A model generated the notes under the pieces. It was not told the origin of the DNA and searched no databases. It worked only from the letters and a program-made list of their open reading frames with translations. DNA of 64,000 bases from positions 62,001 to 126,000 of the forward strand of contig JAXRKN010000036.1 of the NCBI GenBank assembly GCA_038502055.1. The letters run 5' to 3'. This stretch comes from Tanytarsus gracilentus (taxonomy: Eukaryota > Arthropoda > Insecta > Diptera > Chironomidae). The position numbers and the translations under genes were made by a program. The number at the start of each line of letters is the position of its first letter. Position 1 is the first letter of the stretch. Below, one piece after another: positions 1-11,059 of this stretch.

Positions 1-1
1 A

Positions 2-3000
2 CATGTGATTGAATTTATTGAAAAATGGGGATTCGAAGGTCTCGATCTCGATTATGTAAGAGTTTAATTTAATTTTCATTTACAAAAATATTTGAACATT
101 TATTTCTTAGGAATATCCTGTGTGTGTTCAAGTTGATTGCACAAAAGGAAAACCTGAAGAAAAGGAAAGTTTTGCAGCTCTCGTTAAAGAACTTTCAATT
201 GCGTTCAAGCCAAAAGGTTTACTTTTATCGTCAGCCGTGTCACCAAGCAAAAAAGTTATTGATGCTGGTTATGACGTGCCAACATTGTCAAAATATTTCG
301 ATTGGATTGCAGTGATGTGTTATGATTATCATGGTCAATGGGATAAAAAGACCGGACATGTAGCACCAATGTACGAGCACGAAGAAGCTTGGGAAAAAAC
401 TTTCAACGTAAACTTCACAATCAATTATTGGATTCAATTAGGTGCAGAACCCCGAAAATTGGTTTTAGGTATGCCAATGTATGGTCAATCGTTCAGTTTA
501 GCGGAGAGAAGCAATCATGGATTGAATGCAATGACGTACGGAGGTGGTGAAGCAGGAGAAGAAACGAGAGCTAGAGGATTTTTGTCGTACTACGAAGTAA
601 AAATAATTTAAATTTGAGCTTCAAAATTTTTTAATTGAATTTTTCCAGATATGCTTGAGAATCAAAAAGAGCCAATGGACTGTGGTAAAAGACTCACGAG
701 GACGTATTGGACCTTATGCCTACAGTGGCGATCAATGGGTTTCATTTGATGATGTCGCAATGATTCGACACAAGAGTGAATATGTTAAGGCTCTTGGTTT
801 GGGTGGTGCTATGATATGGTTCGATAGAATTAAGATTATTAGATTAAATTAATTATTTTATTTAATTTATTAGGGCGCTTGATTTGGATGACTTTAGAAA
901 TACTTGCGAATGTGAAGAATATCCGTTGCTTCGAACAATTAACAGAGTTTTGAGAGAATATCCAGGACCTCATAACCATTGCTTTTTGGAGAAAACCTTT
1001 TCAAAACCAACAACCGAAGAAACCACTCGAATGCCTGAAATGTCAACAAAACCTGTAACAATGCGTTCAACTACATCTGCTCGACCTGTCGCCACAAAAA
1101 GAACAACAACCACAACAACTCTTCGACCAGTTGTTTATGAAGGAGAAGATTTTGATGATGAAGAAAGCTATCCAGAAGAAGTTGAAGGCGAAGATGACCA
1201 TGGATGTGCTAGTGGATCGAAAAATTTTGTTAATCATCAAGAAGATTGTTCCAAATATTATATTTGTAATCATGGATCTGCCATCGAAAGAGAGTATGAA
1301 ATTAATTTTATTTATTAAACTTTATTTAATTTTATAATTAAAAGGTGCATGTTTGGTTTGTATTGGAACCCGAAGATAATGTCTTGTGATTGGCCACAAA
1401 ACGTGAACTGTGCACTTAATGATGATAACGAAGTCATTCCTGCGTCACCTGAGCGCCCTCAAACCTCTAAACCTACTCAAAGACCAATGCAAGAAACAAA
1501 ACCAACTCGAAAGCCCCAAACAGCAAAACCCACTCAAAAACCAGTTACTCAAAAACCAGTTACTCAAAAACCAACAAATCTGAAACCTCAAAAACCTGAT
1601 CGACCCGCAGTCGCTAGCGATCCGTTTATTCCAACTGGAAACAATGACTATATGATGGTTTGGTAAGATGGGTTAAAAGTTTCAAAATGAAAATGAATTT
1701 TAATGATTTCTTTTGTTCAACAGCTATTTCACGGTAAACTAAACTTTACTAAATATTTTAAATTTTGATATAAAATTTTAAAATAAATATTTTTTATAGA
1801 ATTGGGCTTGGTATCGTCCTGGTATTGGAAAGTATAAACCCGATGATATTGACTACACACTTTGCACGCATATCGTTTATGGATTTGCTGTTTTAAGTGG
1901 AGAAACTTTATTAATGAGAACTCACGACTCATGGGCGGATATTGACAATAATTTCTATACACGTGTTTCTGGTCTTAAAGAAAAGGGCGTGAAAGTTAGT
2001 ATCGCTCTTGGTGGATGGAATGATTCGGCGGGCGACAAATATGGCAGACTTTTATTAAATCCAAGTGCCAGAAAGAAATTTATCTCGAACGTAATTGACT
2101 TTATGAAGAAATACGATTTCGAAGGATTAGATTTAGACTACGTAAGTTTTAAAATATTTTCAATGACAAATAATTAAAATTGTAAATCTTAGGAATATCC
2201 TGTTTGCGTTCAAGTCGATTGCACCAAAGGAAAGCCTGCAGAAAAGCAAGGATTTGCAGATTTTGTGAGAGAGCTGCATGAAGCATTCCAACCTCATGGA
2301 TTTGTGCTTTCAGCTGCCGTGTCACCAAGTAAAAAAGTTATCGATGCCGGCTACGATGTGCCAACACTCTCAAAATATTTTGACTGGATTGCAGTGATGT
2401 GTTACGATTATCATGGTCAATGGGATAAGCAAACTGGGCACGTGGCTCCTTTATATGAACATCCGGACGATGTTGACAAAACATTCAATGCTAATTTCAC
2501 AATCAATTATTGGATTGAAAAGGGAGCAGATAGGAAAAAACTTGTGATGGGAATGCCAATGTATGGACAATCATTTTCACTCGAAAAACCTAGCGTTAAT
2601 GGATTGAATGCAAAGGCACCAGGACCAGGACAGGCGGGAGAATTCACACGAGCTGCTGGATTTTTGTCATTCTATGAAATCTGTTACAAAACAAATGGTG
2701 GAGGATGGACGGTGGTTAGAGATCCAGAAGGTAGAATGGGTCCATATGCCTACAACGATCGTCAATGGGTTTCTTATGATGAGTAAGACTTTATTTAAAA
2801 TAATCAATTAAAAGTTAATTTAAATATTTATTTACAGTGTGGAGACAATCAGACAAAAAACAAAATTTGTTAAGGATATGGGACTCGGTGGTGCCATGAT
2901 TTGGTATGAATTAAAAAGTATTAATAAATTTAATTAATCAAAAATCTCCTTCAGGGCTCTTGATCTCGATGACTTCCGTAATCGATGTGGATGTGGAACG

Positions 3001-3072
3001 CATCCGTTATTATCAACCATCAACCTGGAGCTTGATCGAATTCAAACTGCGAGATTACCTAATTGTACTTGA
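2..3072 (+). CDS. Cht10: Multi-domain chitinase, 3' part (Cht10-like, group II)
   Basis: The gene is 5'-partial, entering the window inside a GH18 domain. Exons read as 2-55, 111-596, 649-818, 874-1293, 1345-1662, 1724-1733, 1800-2141, 2193-2782, 2838-2903 and 2955-3072, giving 857 codons in one frame to a TGA. Order: end of one GH18 domain, a CBM14 chitin-binding domain with six Cys (about 1200-1425), a Thr/Pro/Lys linker with KPVTQ-type repeats, then a full GH18 domain with all four family motifs (GGW, FEGLDLDYEYP, MCYDYHGQWD, GGAMIWALDLDDF). The catalytic Glu is present in both GH18 domains; both have Tyr where the family usually has Trp in DxDWE. These enzymes are secreted and cleave chitin during moulting. 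Alternating GH18/CBM14 units and a C-terminus ending in GH18 fit group II Cht10 better than Cht5 or Cht7. Family call is strong; orthologue name is inference. Confidence 0.88.
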
Positions 3073-3168
3073 GCTAAATTTTTAGCTTTTAAAACTAGAT
3101 TTAGAGACTGAAACACAAATGTCACTTAAATTTTTTAACATTATTTCCCAAGCCATATTTTCATTACT

Positions 3169-3174
3169 AATAAA
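3169..3174 (+). terminator. Poly(A) signal of the chitinase gene
   Basis: AATAAA lies 97 nt after the chitinase stop codon, overlapping a second AATAAA-like stretch. It is the first canonical hexamer downstream of the gene. Confidence 0.6.
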
Positions 3175-3591
3175 ATAAATTTTGATTTAAATAATTAGTG
3201 TTGTTGAGTTTTAAAATTATTCACACGGATCAACTGATTTTATTTTAAATTTTTGCGCTCCCTCTGAATGTGAATGTTAAAAGTAAAAAATGATCAGCTC
3301 TAAATGATCAATGTTCTATGTTCCAAAAATTAATTTCATTATAAATTTTTAATATTTTATTATTTTTGTTTTAAAATTTAAAAAATTTAAAAATTTGAGT
3401 AACCTTTTAAAAACGCTAGATTTCACGAGTAAAGAAGTAACACAAATATTTCAACTACTAGTTAACGTATAACTGACAGAATAAATTTTTTAAAACATTC
3501 AACATCAAATGAATGTTGAATGTTCACCATTGCTAAAAGCTTGGATCGTTGAAAAAAGTAAGGTAATCATTCGCGAGCGACTGTCGTGTTC
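3175..3591. other. Intergenic spacer, chitinase to MICAL-like
   Basis: AT-rich spacer without coding potential. I see no tRNA, repeat or conserved motif here. Confidence 0.5.
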
Positions 3592-4230
3592 AGACGTTTT
3601 GAAACTCGATCTCCTGTGTGCATAAATAATTTTTATTTACACACTTTTTCTTTGATACTTTGAGCCTCAGAATTCTCATAATATTGAGAATAAACCTGTT
3701 GATTAGTCATCTGTTTGGGTGAAAGAAAAGGAAATTTTAACGCGTCAAGAAAGGCGAATACTTTTGAATTGTGTGAAAAAAGAAGAAAAAAATTATCAAA
3801 TCAGAACGATAATATTGAGCACATGCATTAGAGTGAAATGGACAATAGATAAGTGAGCGTAATGTGAAACAATACAATTTTGTTGGCAGGCACATACATA
3901 TAGAATATATATATATAGAAAAGAGAGGCACGTCGCCGTTGAGTTGTGAAGTAAAAAAAGAGTCATAAGTCGAAAAGGAACAATTTAATGCAAAAACGAG
4001 TAAATATAAAAATAATTCCGTTATTTGTGCTCAAAAAAAATTATTTTCAAGTGACGAAAAGAGACATACGAAAAAAAATTTATATATCGTTAAAGTGAAT
4101 AAATAAAGTAACAGATTTGTCTGTCGGAAACATTTTCATGGTCCAACTGGCAGCTCTTAAATACATTGTTTCAATCGAGAAGAAAAATTAGTGATTTTTT
4201 TTATCCAATTTAAAACGGAAAGCTTATTAG
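3592..4230 (+). promoter_or_regulatory. Probable promoter and non-coding first exon of MICAL-like
   Basis: A stretch with an initiator-like TTCAGAC (about 3590) is followed by roughly 640 nt without long frames and ends at a perfect donor, ATTAG/GTAAGT, at 4230/4231. The next acceptor on this strand that joins a recognisable exon is the MICAL-like coding exon at 11030. The start site is a guess; the donor is seen directly. Other initiator-like sequences (for example TCAGTG near 6877) could be alternative promoters. Confidence 0.35.
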
Positions 4231-5162
4231 GTAAGTGTTCAATTTCCTCTATTTTCTTCGCTAAAATAATACACTTTAATTGCACATCGATTAGTTGAAA
4301 TGCAATTCATGTAAAAAATATATTAGGTAAAATGATACCATATACACACAACTCTTTTTTTTTCGTGGTTAATTTAATTTTTTAAGGTGCATTAACTCAG
4401 GCCTTAAACTGCGCGAGTGTATTTTTGTAAAATGTGTCGAGCTAAGCAAAAAGGCAGACACAGGCCGCGAGTAGAGAAACGAAACAGTGAATCGCACAGG
4501 TGGTTTTTCGCTTTCATAATCACTTTAAAGTCGTTTTGCTACTTCTTCGACTATTAAAATCGCCAAAATTTTCTCACCGCGCTATCTCTTGCAGGAAGAG
4601 TAAAATTTTATATCATTTCTGTTGTATAATGTATTAAAAATATATATAATGCGGATATTCAATTTTTTTAACATTAAAAAAATAAAAAATCTATTAAACT
4701 TAATTTTAATGCTCAACCAATTATCATGTAAAATAATGCGACTAATTCAGTAAATTTTCTCCATTTTAAATTTATTGTTTTGACCTGGCCTATTAAGCGT
4801 TTAGGTTTTTTTAAATTAGTCAGATTGAGACGAGCGAAAGATGAAAGTCGAAGAAATTAGAATTAATTGGTGACGGATGCCTTTCGAATTTATGGTCGTC
4901 ACACATTAATATTCAAAGTATCATAAAAAAAGAGAAGTTTTAGATTTATGCAGGGAATTTTAAGACGGCTTTACTAATGAATATGAAATTTGAGATAGCG
5001 ATTATCAGATAAATGCATTAACACAAAGCGTAGAAAATAAAATTATCCAATTCATCTTATCTTAATTAATCTCATTCAGCCGATTGAAGAGATATACAAA
5101 GAAAAAAAGGTTTCAAAACCCACCCGTGGGTGTTGCCGTGTAACCCCTTGTAACAGATCAGT

Positions 5163-5300
5163 ATTGGCTTCCCTTCTGGCCTCCCCTTTTGGCTTCCAAA
5201 ATGGCTTCCCAAAATGGCTTCCAAAATGGCTTCCAAAAATGGCTTCTAAAAATGGCTTCCAAAATTGCTTCCCAAAATGGCTTGCCTATATGGCTTCCCA
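5163..5300. repeat. 12-bp minisatellite
   Basis: Variants of AAAATGGCTTCC are repeated about ten times. The unit is a multiple of three, so it keeps short frames open on both strands; these are not genes. Confidence 0.75.
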
Positions 5301-5309
5301 CTGTGTTTC

Positions 5310-5680
5310 GACTGTGTTTCAATTTCCATTGTGTTTTATTTTCCATTGTGTTTCATTTTCCACTGTGTTCCATTTTCCATTGTGTTCCATTTTCCATTGT
5401 GTTTCATTTTCCATTGTGTTTCATTTTCCATTGTGTTTCATTTTCCCTTGGGTTTCATTTTCCAGTGTGTTTCCTTTTCCATTGGGTTCCATTTTCCATT
5501 GTGTTTCCTTTTCCATTGTGGTACATTTTCCCTTGCGTTCCCGTTTCCCTTGTGTTCCATTTTCATTGTGTTCCATTTTCCATTTGTTTTTTTCCATTGT
5601 GTTTCTTTTCCATTGTGTTCCATTTTCCATTGCGTTCATTTTCCACTGTGTTTCATTTTCCACAGCGTTCCATTTTCAGA
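5310..5680. repeat. 17-bp tandem repeat (CCATTGTGTTTCATTTT)
   Basis: About twenty degenerate copies of a 17-bp unit. Because 17 is not a multiple of three and the unit carries few stops, all three forward frames stay open for 170-185 codons with low-complexity products. They are repeat artefacts. Confidence 0.85.
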
Positions 5681-5689
5681 TCCATGCCA

Positions 5690-6110
5690 ATCGATTCTTG
5701 GTCAAATTACGAGTTCAATGAGGTACATGAAGCCATACTTTAAAAAATGGACATTAGTGGCATTTTTGGACACTCCTGGCCGGCCGTGACGGTCATTCTT
5801 CAAAATCATCAATGCTAATCAATTCTGATGCAATTACGAGTTCAACGAGGTACATGAAGCCATACTTTTAAAAAATGGACATTAGTGGCATTCCTTGGAC
5901 ACTCCTGGCCGGCCGTGACGGTCATTCTTCAAAAATATCAATGCTAATCAATTCCTGATGCAATTACGAGTTCAACGAGGTACATGAAGCATATTTTAAA
6001 AAATGGACATTAGGGGCACTACTGGCCGGCCGTGATGGACATTGGTGGCACTCTTGGATGGCCATGATAGACATTCCTCAAATATCATAATGCCTTTCGA
6101 TTCCTGATGC
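5690..6110. repeat. About 120-bp tandem repeat, copy set 1
   Basis: Three to four copies of a unit that includes GCAATTACGAGTTCAACGA, a TGGACATTAGTGGCA block and CTCCTGGCCGGCCGTGA. The same unit forms the array at 32906-33510, so both belong to one repeat family. Confidence 0.8.
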
Positions 6111-9100
6111 AAATACGAGTTCAACGACATACATGAAGCATATAACAGGAAATTTGTATGAAAAATGGCATTTAGGGCTGTCCATGGCACGACCTGTGGT
6201 CATGACCCTCATAATTCCTAAAATGGCCGAATCTAAATTCATAGACCTACCATTTGGCGAAAACTAGAAGTCTCTAGCTATCTCAGGAGCCGAGATCTCG
6301 ATGGAACAGACGGACAGACAGACAGACGGACGGAAATAGGCGCATATAAGTGTTACACCACTTCGTGGGTTACACTAAAAAGGTTTGATTGCAAACTCGT
6401 TCTTATCAGCATTTATGATCGCACAATAACATTATGATCTTATCTATTTGTCATCGCAGGAAGATTTCCATATAGTTTTCTTATCTCTCATTACTCACCC
6501 AAACGCCTGTTAAATATTTTTTTAAAACTGCATGAGAAATTTTTAGATAAATATGTCGTGCAAAGAATCTCACACGGGTTCGATGTAATTTAGAGAGAGA
6601 CGCCATTGTGCTTTGCGTACATTAACAATTTTAATAATTTTGAACTCGTAATGTCAATGTTCTCTCGTAGGGCAATTATTTTGTTCACATTGAAGTCACT
6701 CGACAATTTTTCACATCACATTGCATGATTTCTTTTGTTTCAATCGCAAAATAGCAGCACGATCTTGTTTTCCCTGTAATTTAATTAATTTCATCCGAAT
6801 TTGGTAACCGCCAAACATGTTTAAATGATCTTGAAGCAGCAATTTTTATCGGCTATGAAAAAATGTTTGAAACAGTCAGTGCGCGATCGACAGAGAGTCA
6901 GGTACAATGAAAATGTTTAATGTTATTTTTTTAACTGCAAGTACTTTGAAAATATTTTCGTGTTAGTTGAAGGACACTTGGCAATCGCGCACATACCAAA
7001 CAGCAGTTGCTCATTTTTTTCCTCCATCATCGAGCTGCTGCTGAAGGCAATCAATGGAAGATTGTTCGAGCGCATAAGATGAAACACAAAAATGTTATAA
7101 AATTTGCTACTTTGACTTCGTAACATCCATTTTGGGATGAACAATAAAGCAGAATGAATGGAAATAAAGAAGAGTGCTATTTAAAAAGTCAACTCATTAA
7201 CAGATTTCAAAAGTGCGCACCGTGATCGAGCAGTGAGTTGGAAAGTTGGAAGTAAAATTCAAAAGTGCCCGTGATGATGATGATGAAGACTTTCAACGTA
7301 ATGTTGTTGTCGTGCGAGACAGCATATATTTTAGCTTTTCTTCTGGGGAGACACTCACCGTACAGGTTATGTTTTGAATACATTGCGTGTAAATTGTCGA
7401 GAGGTTAATTTAATAGCTTAGAAAAAAAAATATCTCCGGAACTTGTTGTTAATGGAAAAATAATTTTATATCTAAATATAATTGAATATTTTTTTTAATT
7501 CTATTCACCTTCAAGACTTCGCAAAAAAAATAACGTGATTTAAACTCTGGAGATGATTAAGAAATTTCTCGTTAAATGTGATGATAAATTGCTCATTGAC
7601 AAACGTAATGATAATAATAAACAAATTTGACGCCCATATTTGGTCGCCATTGTGTGGCGTGAGAGAAGGTGTTTGAATGCTCTTAACCTCTCTTTCGAGC
7701 ACACACATCACATTAAGCTCTCTCTCTAACAATTTTGCGCACAATTCAATTGATTCCTTATTAAGGTTCGAGAGAAATTAAAGTTTCAAAAAAAATGTAT
7801 AATAGAAATTATTGTTGAAACGTAAAACAGTTGTTTTCATCGGACAACACACGCAAAAGACATTCAACTTCTTGTCTCTACTCTCCATAAATATCATCGA
7901 GAATTTATATATCGCCATACATGGTATCATCATCTACGGAGACTGCTCAACAAAAACTTCAATTAACGAATGATTTCGATTTTTAATCAAAATTCCTTCT
8001 CACTGCCTCAGCTTTTTCCTTCACCCGTGAAAAAATACGCGTTGATACATCGAAATGATATTGAATCGACTTTCGATTAATTGCGTTTTGTGTTTAGATT
8101 CTGTATTATAACATTTCGTTTTATTTATTCCCTTTCGCCTTCTTCTCTTCTTTTTTTAAATAACACATTGGGAAGGTTTTATAACATCATTTTAAATCTT
8201 CTTCTTGATATACTAAAAAAATCTTCTCGCGTATTATGTATTTAAGGTGCACGATTTTTATTTCTGTGTCGGCTGCAAAATAAGATGGGTTTCATATTTA
8301 GCAAAACTGGGTATGATCATAAATTACATAAGATCAAAATTGCAGTTTAAAATTAAATATATGCCAGCAAACCCTTGAAAATTTAGAGGTGCGAAAAATA
8401 TTTGTGGTTCCATAAAATCTATAATGACCATCGTTGTTCCCATAATTGTGTAAAAATCATTCAAGAATTGATGCTGACTCCGTCACATTTCAATCAAAAA
8501 ATTTATGTTTTTATATACTGTTGGTGTGTCGCAACACACACATGTGTTCCCTTCCACATATATTCAACTCGCTTATTTCATGTCCATTGTATTTATTAAA
8601 AAGAGTGGAACGGCACATACAACTTATTATGAGTTTTTTTTTCGCGACACAGCCAGCCGTCTGTCAAAAATAATATCCATGCCACTTCACCTAGTAAAGT
8701 TTTCATGAGAAAATTTATGATAATTACAGACGACAGCTAATTACATATCAAATTCGTAAAAAAAAGCGAAAACTAGAATACACACGAAACTAAATTTTTG
8801 TCATTCTCATGACAAACGAAAGCGATGAAAACGAAAAGAAACTCGAACTGATTTGAATTTGGTTGTCATATATTTTTTTTCGGGCTGGCTTTCAACGGTG
8901 ATATTTTGTATATTGAACTTGTCGCATGAGTTGATTAACATAAAAATAACATTTTTTAAAAATCTCTTTTCCTGTTTGGCATCCAAATTAACATTCACTT
9001 TTAACATTGTTCACTAGATATAGAGGAGGAAAGTGAGTGAGTGAGTGAGTGAGAGAGAAAGAGGGTTATCAATAAATAAAAGAGAAAATCATCAATAAAT

Positions 9101-11059
9101 ACACACCGAGTGTTCCATATGCAAGGTGTGGCATCCAAATATATGCACAACACGTTTTTATTTTATTTTTTGTCTTTACACAGTCGAACCGTCAATAGCA
9201 TTCAACGTTTTGTGCATTACAGTAATAACTTTTAATTGGAAAGTTCATGGACTTAATTTTCATACTCGAGCTACTCTAAGAGTGGTCCAATCATAAGCCT
9301 CCTCATACATTTATTGACTGACTCATGAGAGTGTAATTTAAGGCATTTAGCTCAGTTCAAGGCTCTCGTACTTTTACAATATATATAAAACTCAATAAAA
9401 CTCAGAATGATTTTTTTATTAGCGTCATATTGATGATGCTTTTTAACTCCCTTTTGATTATCAAACTGGCGCTTGCTATCATCAAAAAAAACTTGTTCCG
9501 CGTGTAAAAACTTCTTCGTGATGAAACAAAGAAAGAACAAAAATTTTCCACCTTTTCATTATAAACATAAATTTTTATAAGAGCGCAGCGAGTTGTATTG
9601 TAATCATTTCTGTCCAATTCTCGTTTCGCTGCTAATGTATGTATGCGTACAATGATGCTTGATGTTGTTCCCAGCTGAACTTAAATTACGAAAAAACGAG
9701 AACGAAACGAAAGAAAAATGGGAGGATGTATTGTGGAAGAAAAATGAAATGAGCATATAAGAAGAGAATAAAAACCGGATGAGATAGAACACGCGGTGGT
9801 CTCAATAAAAATGAAATTGAGTTAACATTCATTGAACTAAGGACTTTTAAGCAGCAATATTCAACACCATTAATATTACTGTCAATATTAGCTCGCTCAA
9901 TAATTCCTCCGCTTTTTTTTTTCTCTTTGCCGTAAGTCGCTTGTAAATATTTTAGAATGAATTCTATAAAATGAATTGCGATTGTTGCATTTTTTTCATA
10001 TTGAAACTTGAATGATCTTCGCAAGCTTGCAAAATATCAAGTTAAACCTCATACGAAAGTTTTGTAGCTGTTCAAATTTTAGAATGGTAACAAAACAAAA
10101 TGTTCGGTAAAAATTTTACTGAAGCACAAAAAAAAGTTGTCTGTGTATGTATTTATTTGGTAGCCCTAATCATAAGACATTATCCGAAATTAAATGTTCA
10201 CGATCAAAAAAGCGAGACAACCTCAAATAAACTTGGCGGTGGAGCCTTTTAATAAAAAGGGAATTTATTCTTCAAAACTCTCGGCTCTCTTCTTCGCAAT
10301 CTTTTTTTTTTATTCTTTGTATACTCAGCATTTAATAATTATTTATCACGTAAAGATTTTTTTTCCTTTCTCGGCATATATTGTAAGATGATGCTTTATA
10401 CGGACCTTTAGCCGCAGGGTATTCTTGCATCTTTTGCGTTTTTATATGTTATACATATAGTGGTTAGTCAATTGATTTTCTTTATAATTTTATACTCACT
10501 CAACATCATTTGGAATATAATTAAAGATATTATCGTGACTAACGATGGGAAGATGAGGTGGAAAAGTTAGATTTTAAGAAGACGTGTGTGTGTGTTGTGA
10601 TAGAGGTGTGAAAAGATCTAGCAAACTTTTTTTATGCAATAATGATTAAAAAAGCTTATAAAGTACCGCATTATATAATTTTCTTTCTCACTGATTGAAA
10701 TCAACCTAAAAACAACGTTTTTAAAATCAAAAAGAAGAGAAATGCCATTTTACAAATATCGAAACGCAAAAAAAAAATAATATTTATGCATGCTGAGCAG
10801 ATTTAACGAGACTTAATCGCAGATTAAGCTGAAAAGTGGAACATCTAGACAAGCAACAAGTGTTGATAAATTACGATACATAGCTGGGCTCTCACACGAA
10901 TCAATTTCACACATTCGCATGCGCTTATATTTGTTTACAAGCTCATTGCTGTGTAGCTGATTGCTAAATTTTTTTTTCAGCTTTTGTAGCATTTCATGTT
11001 TTATATATTTTTTTCTTCTTTTCTTGCAGATTTCAAAATCAAAATCACCGCAAGAAGTA

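Larger units (their letters stand above)
5117..6375. mobile_element. Repeat island, probable non-autonomous element with internal satellites
   Basis: The island opens with a small palindrome around ACCCACCCGTGGGTGT and closes with a tail of GACAGACAGACGGACGGA type followed by a near-palindromic GTGTTAC...GTGGGTTACAC (6350-6375). The outer ends share GTGTAACCC in inverted orientation (5134-5142 against 6366-6374). Inside are three different tandem arrays (5163-5300, 5310-5680, 5690-6110). No transposase frame is present. No clean target duplication was found, so the exact borders are uncertain. Confidence 0.45.
4231..11029 (+). other. Large first intron of MICAL-like (inferred)
   Basis: About 6.8 kb without recognisable coding sequence. 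It contains the repeat island at 5117-6375, a short GAGT microsatellite near 9032-9055, and many AT-rich runs. The frames seen here are short and lack homology that I can recognise. Confidence 0.4.

Noticed and set aside
1067..1273. Minus frame rich in Cys and hydrophobic residues
   Set aside because: Antisense of the Thr-rich chitinase linker.
5164..5789. Three overlapping forward frames of 174-185 codons and two minus frames of 60-80 codons
   Set aside because: They run through the 12-bp and 17-bp tandem repeats. Products are low-complexity and all forward frames stay open because of the repeat, not because of selection.
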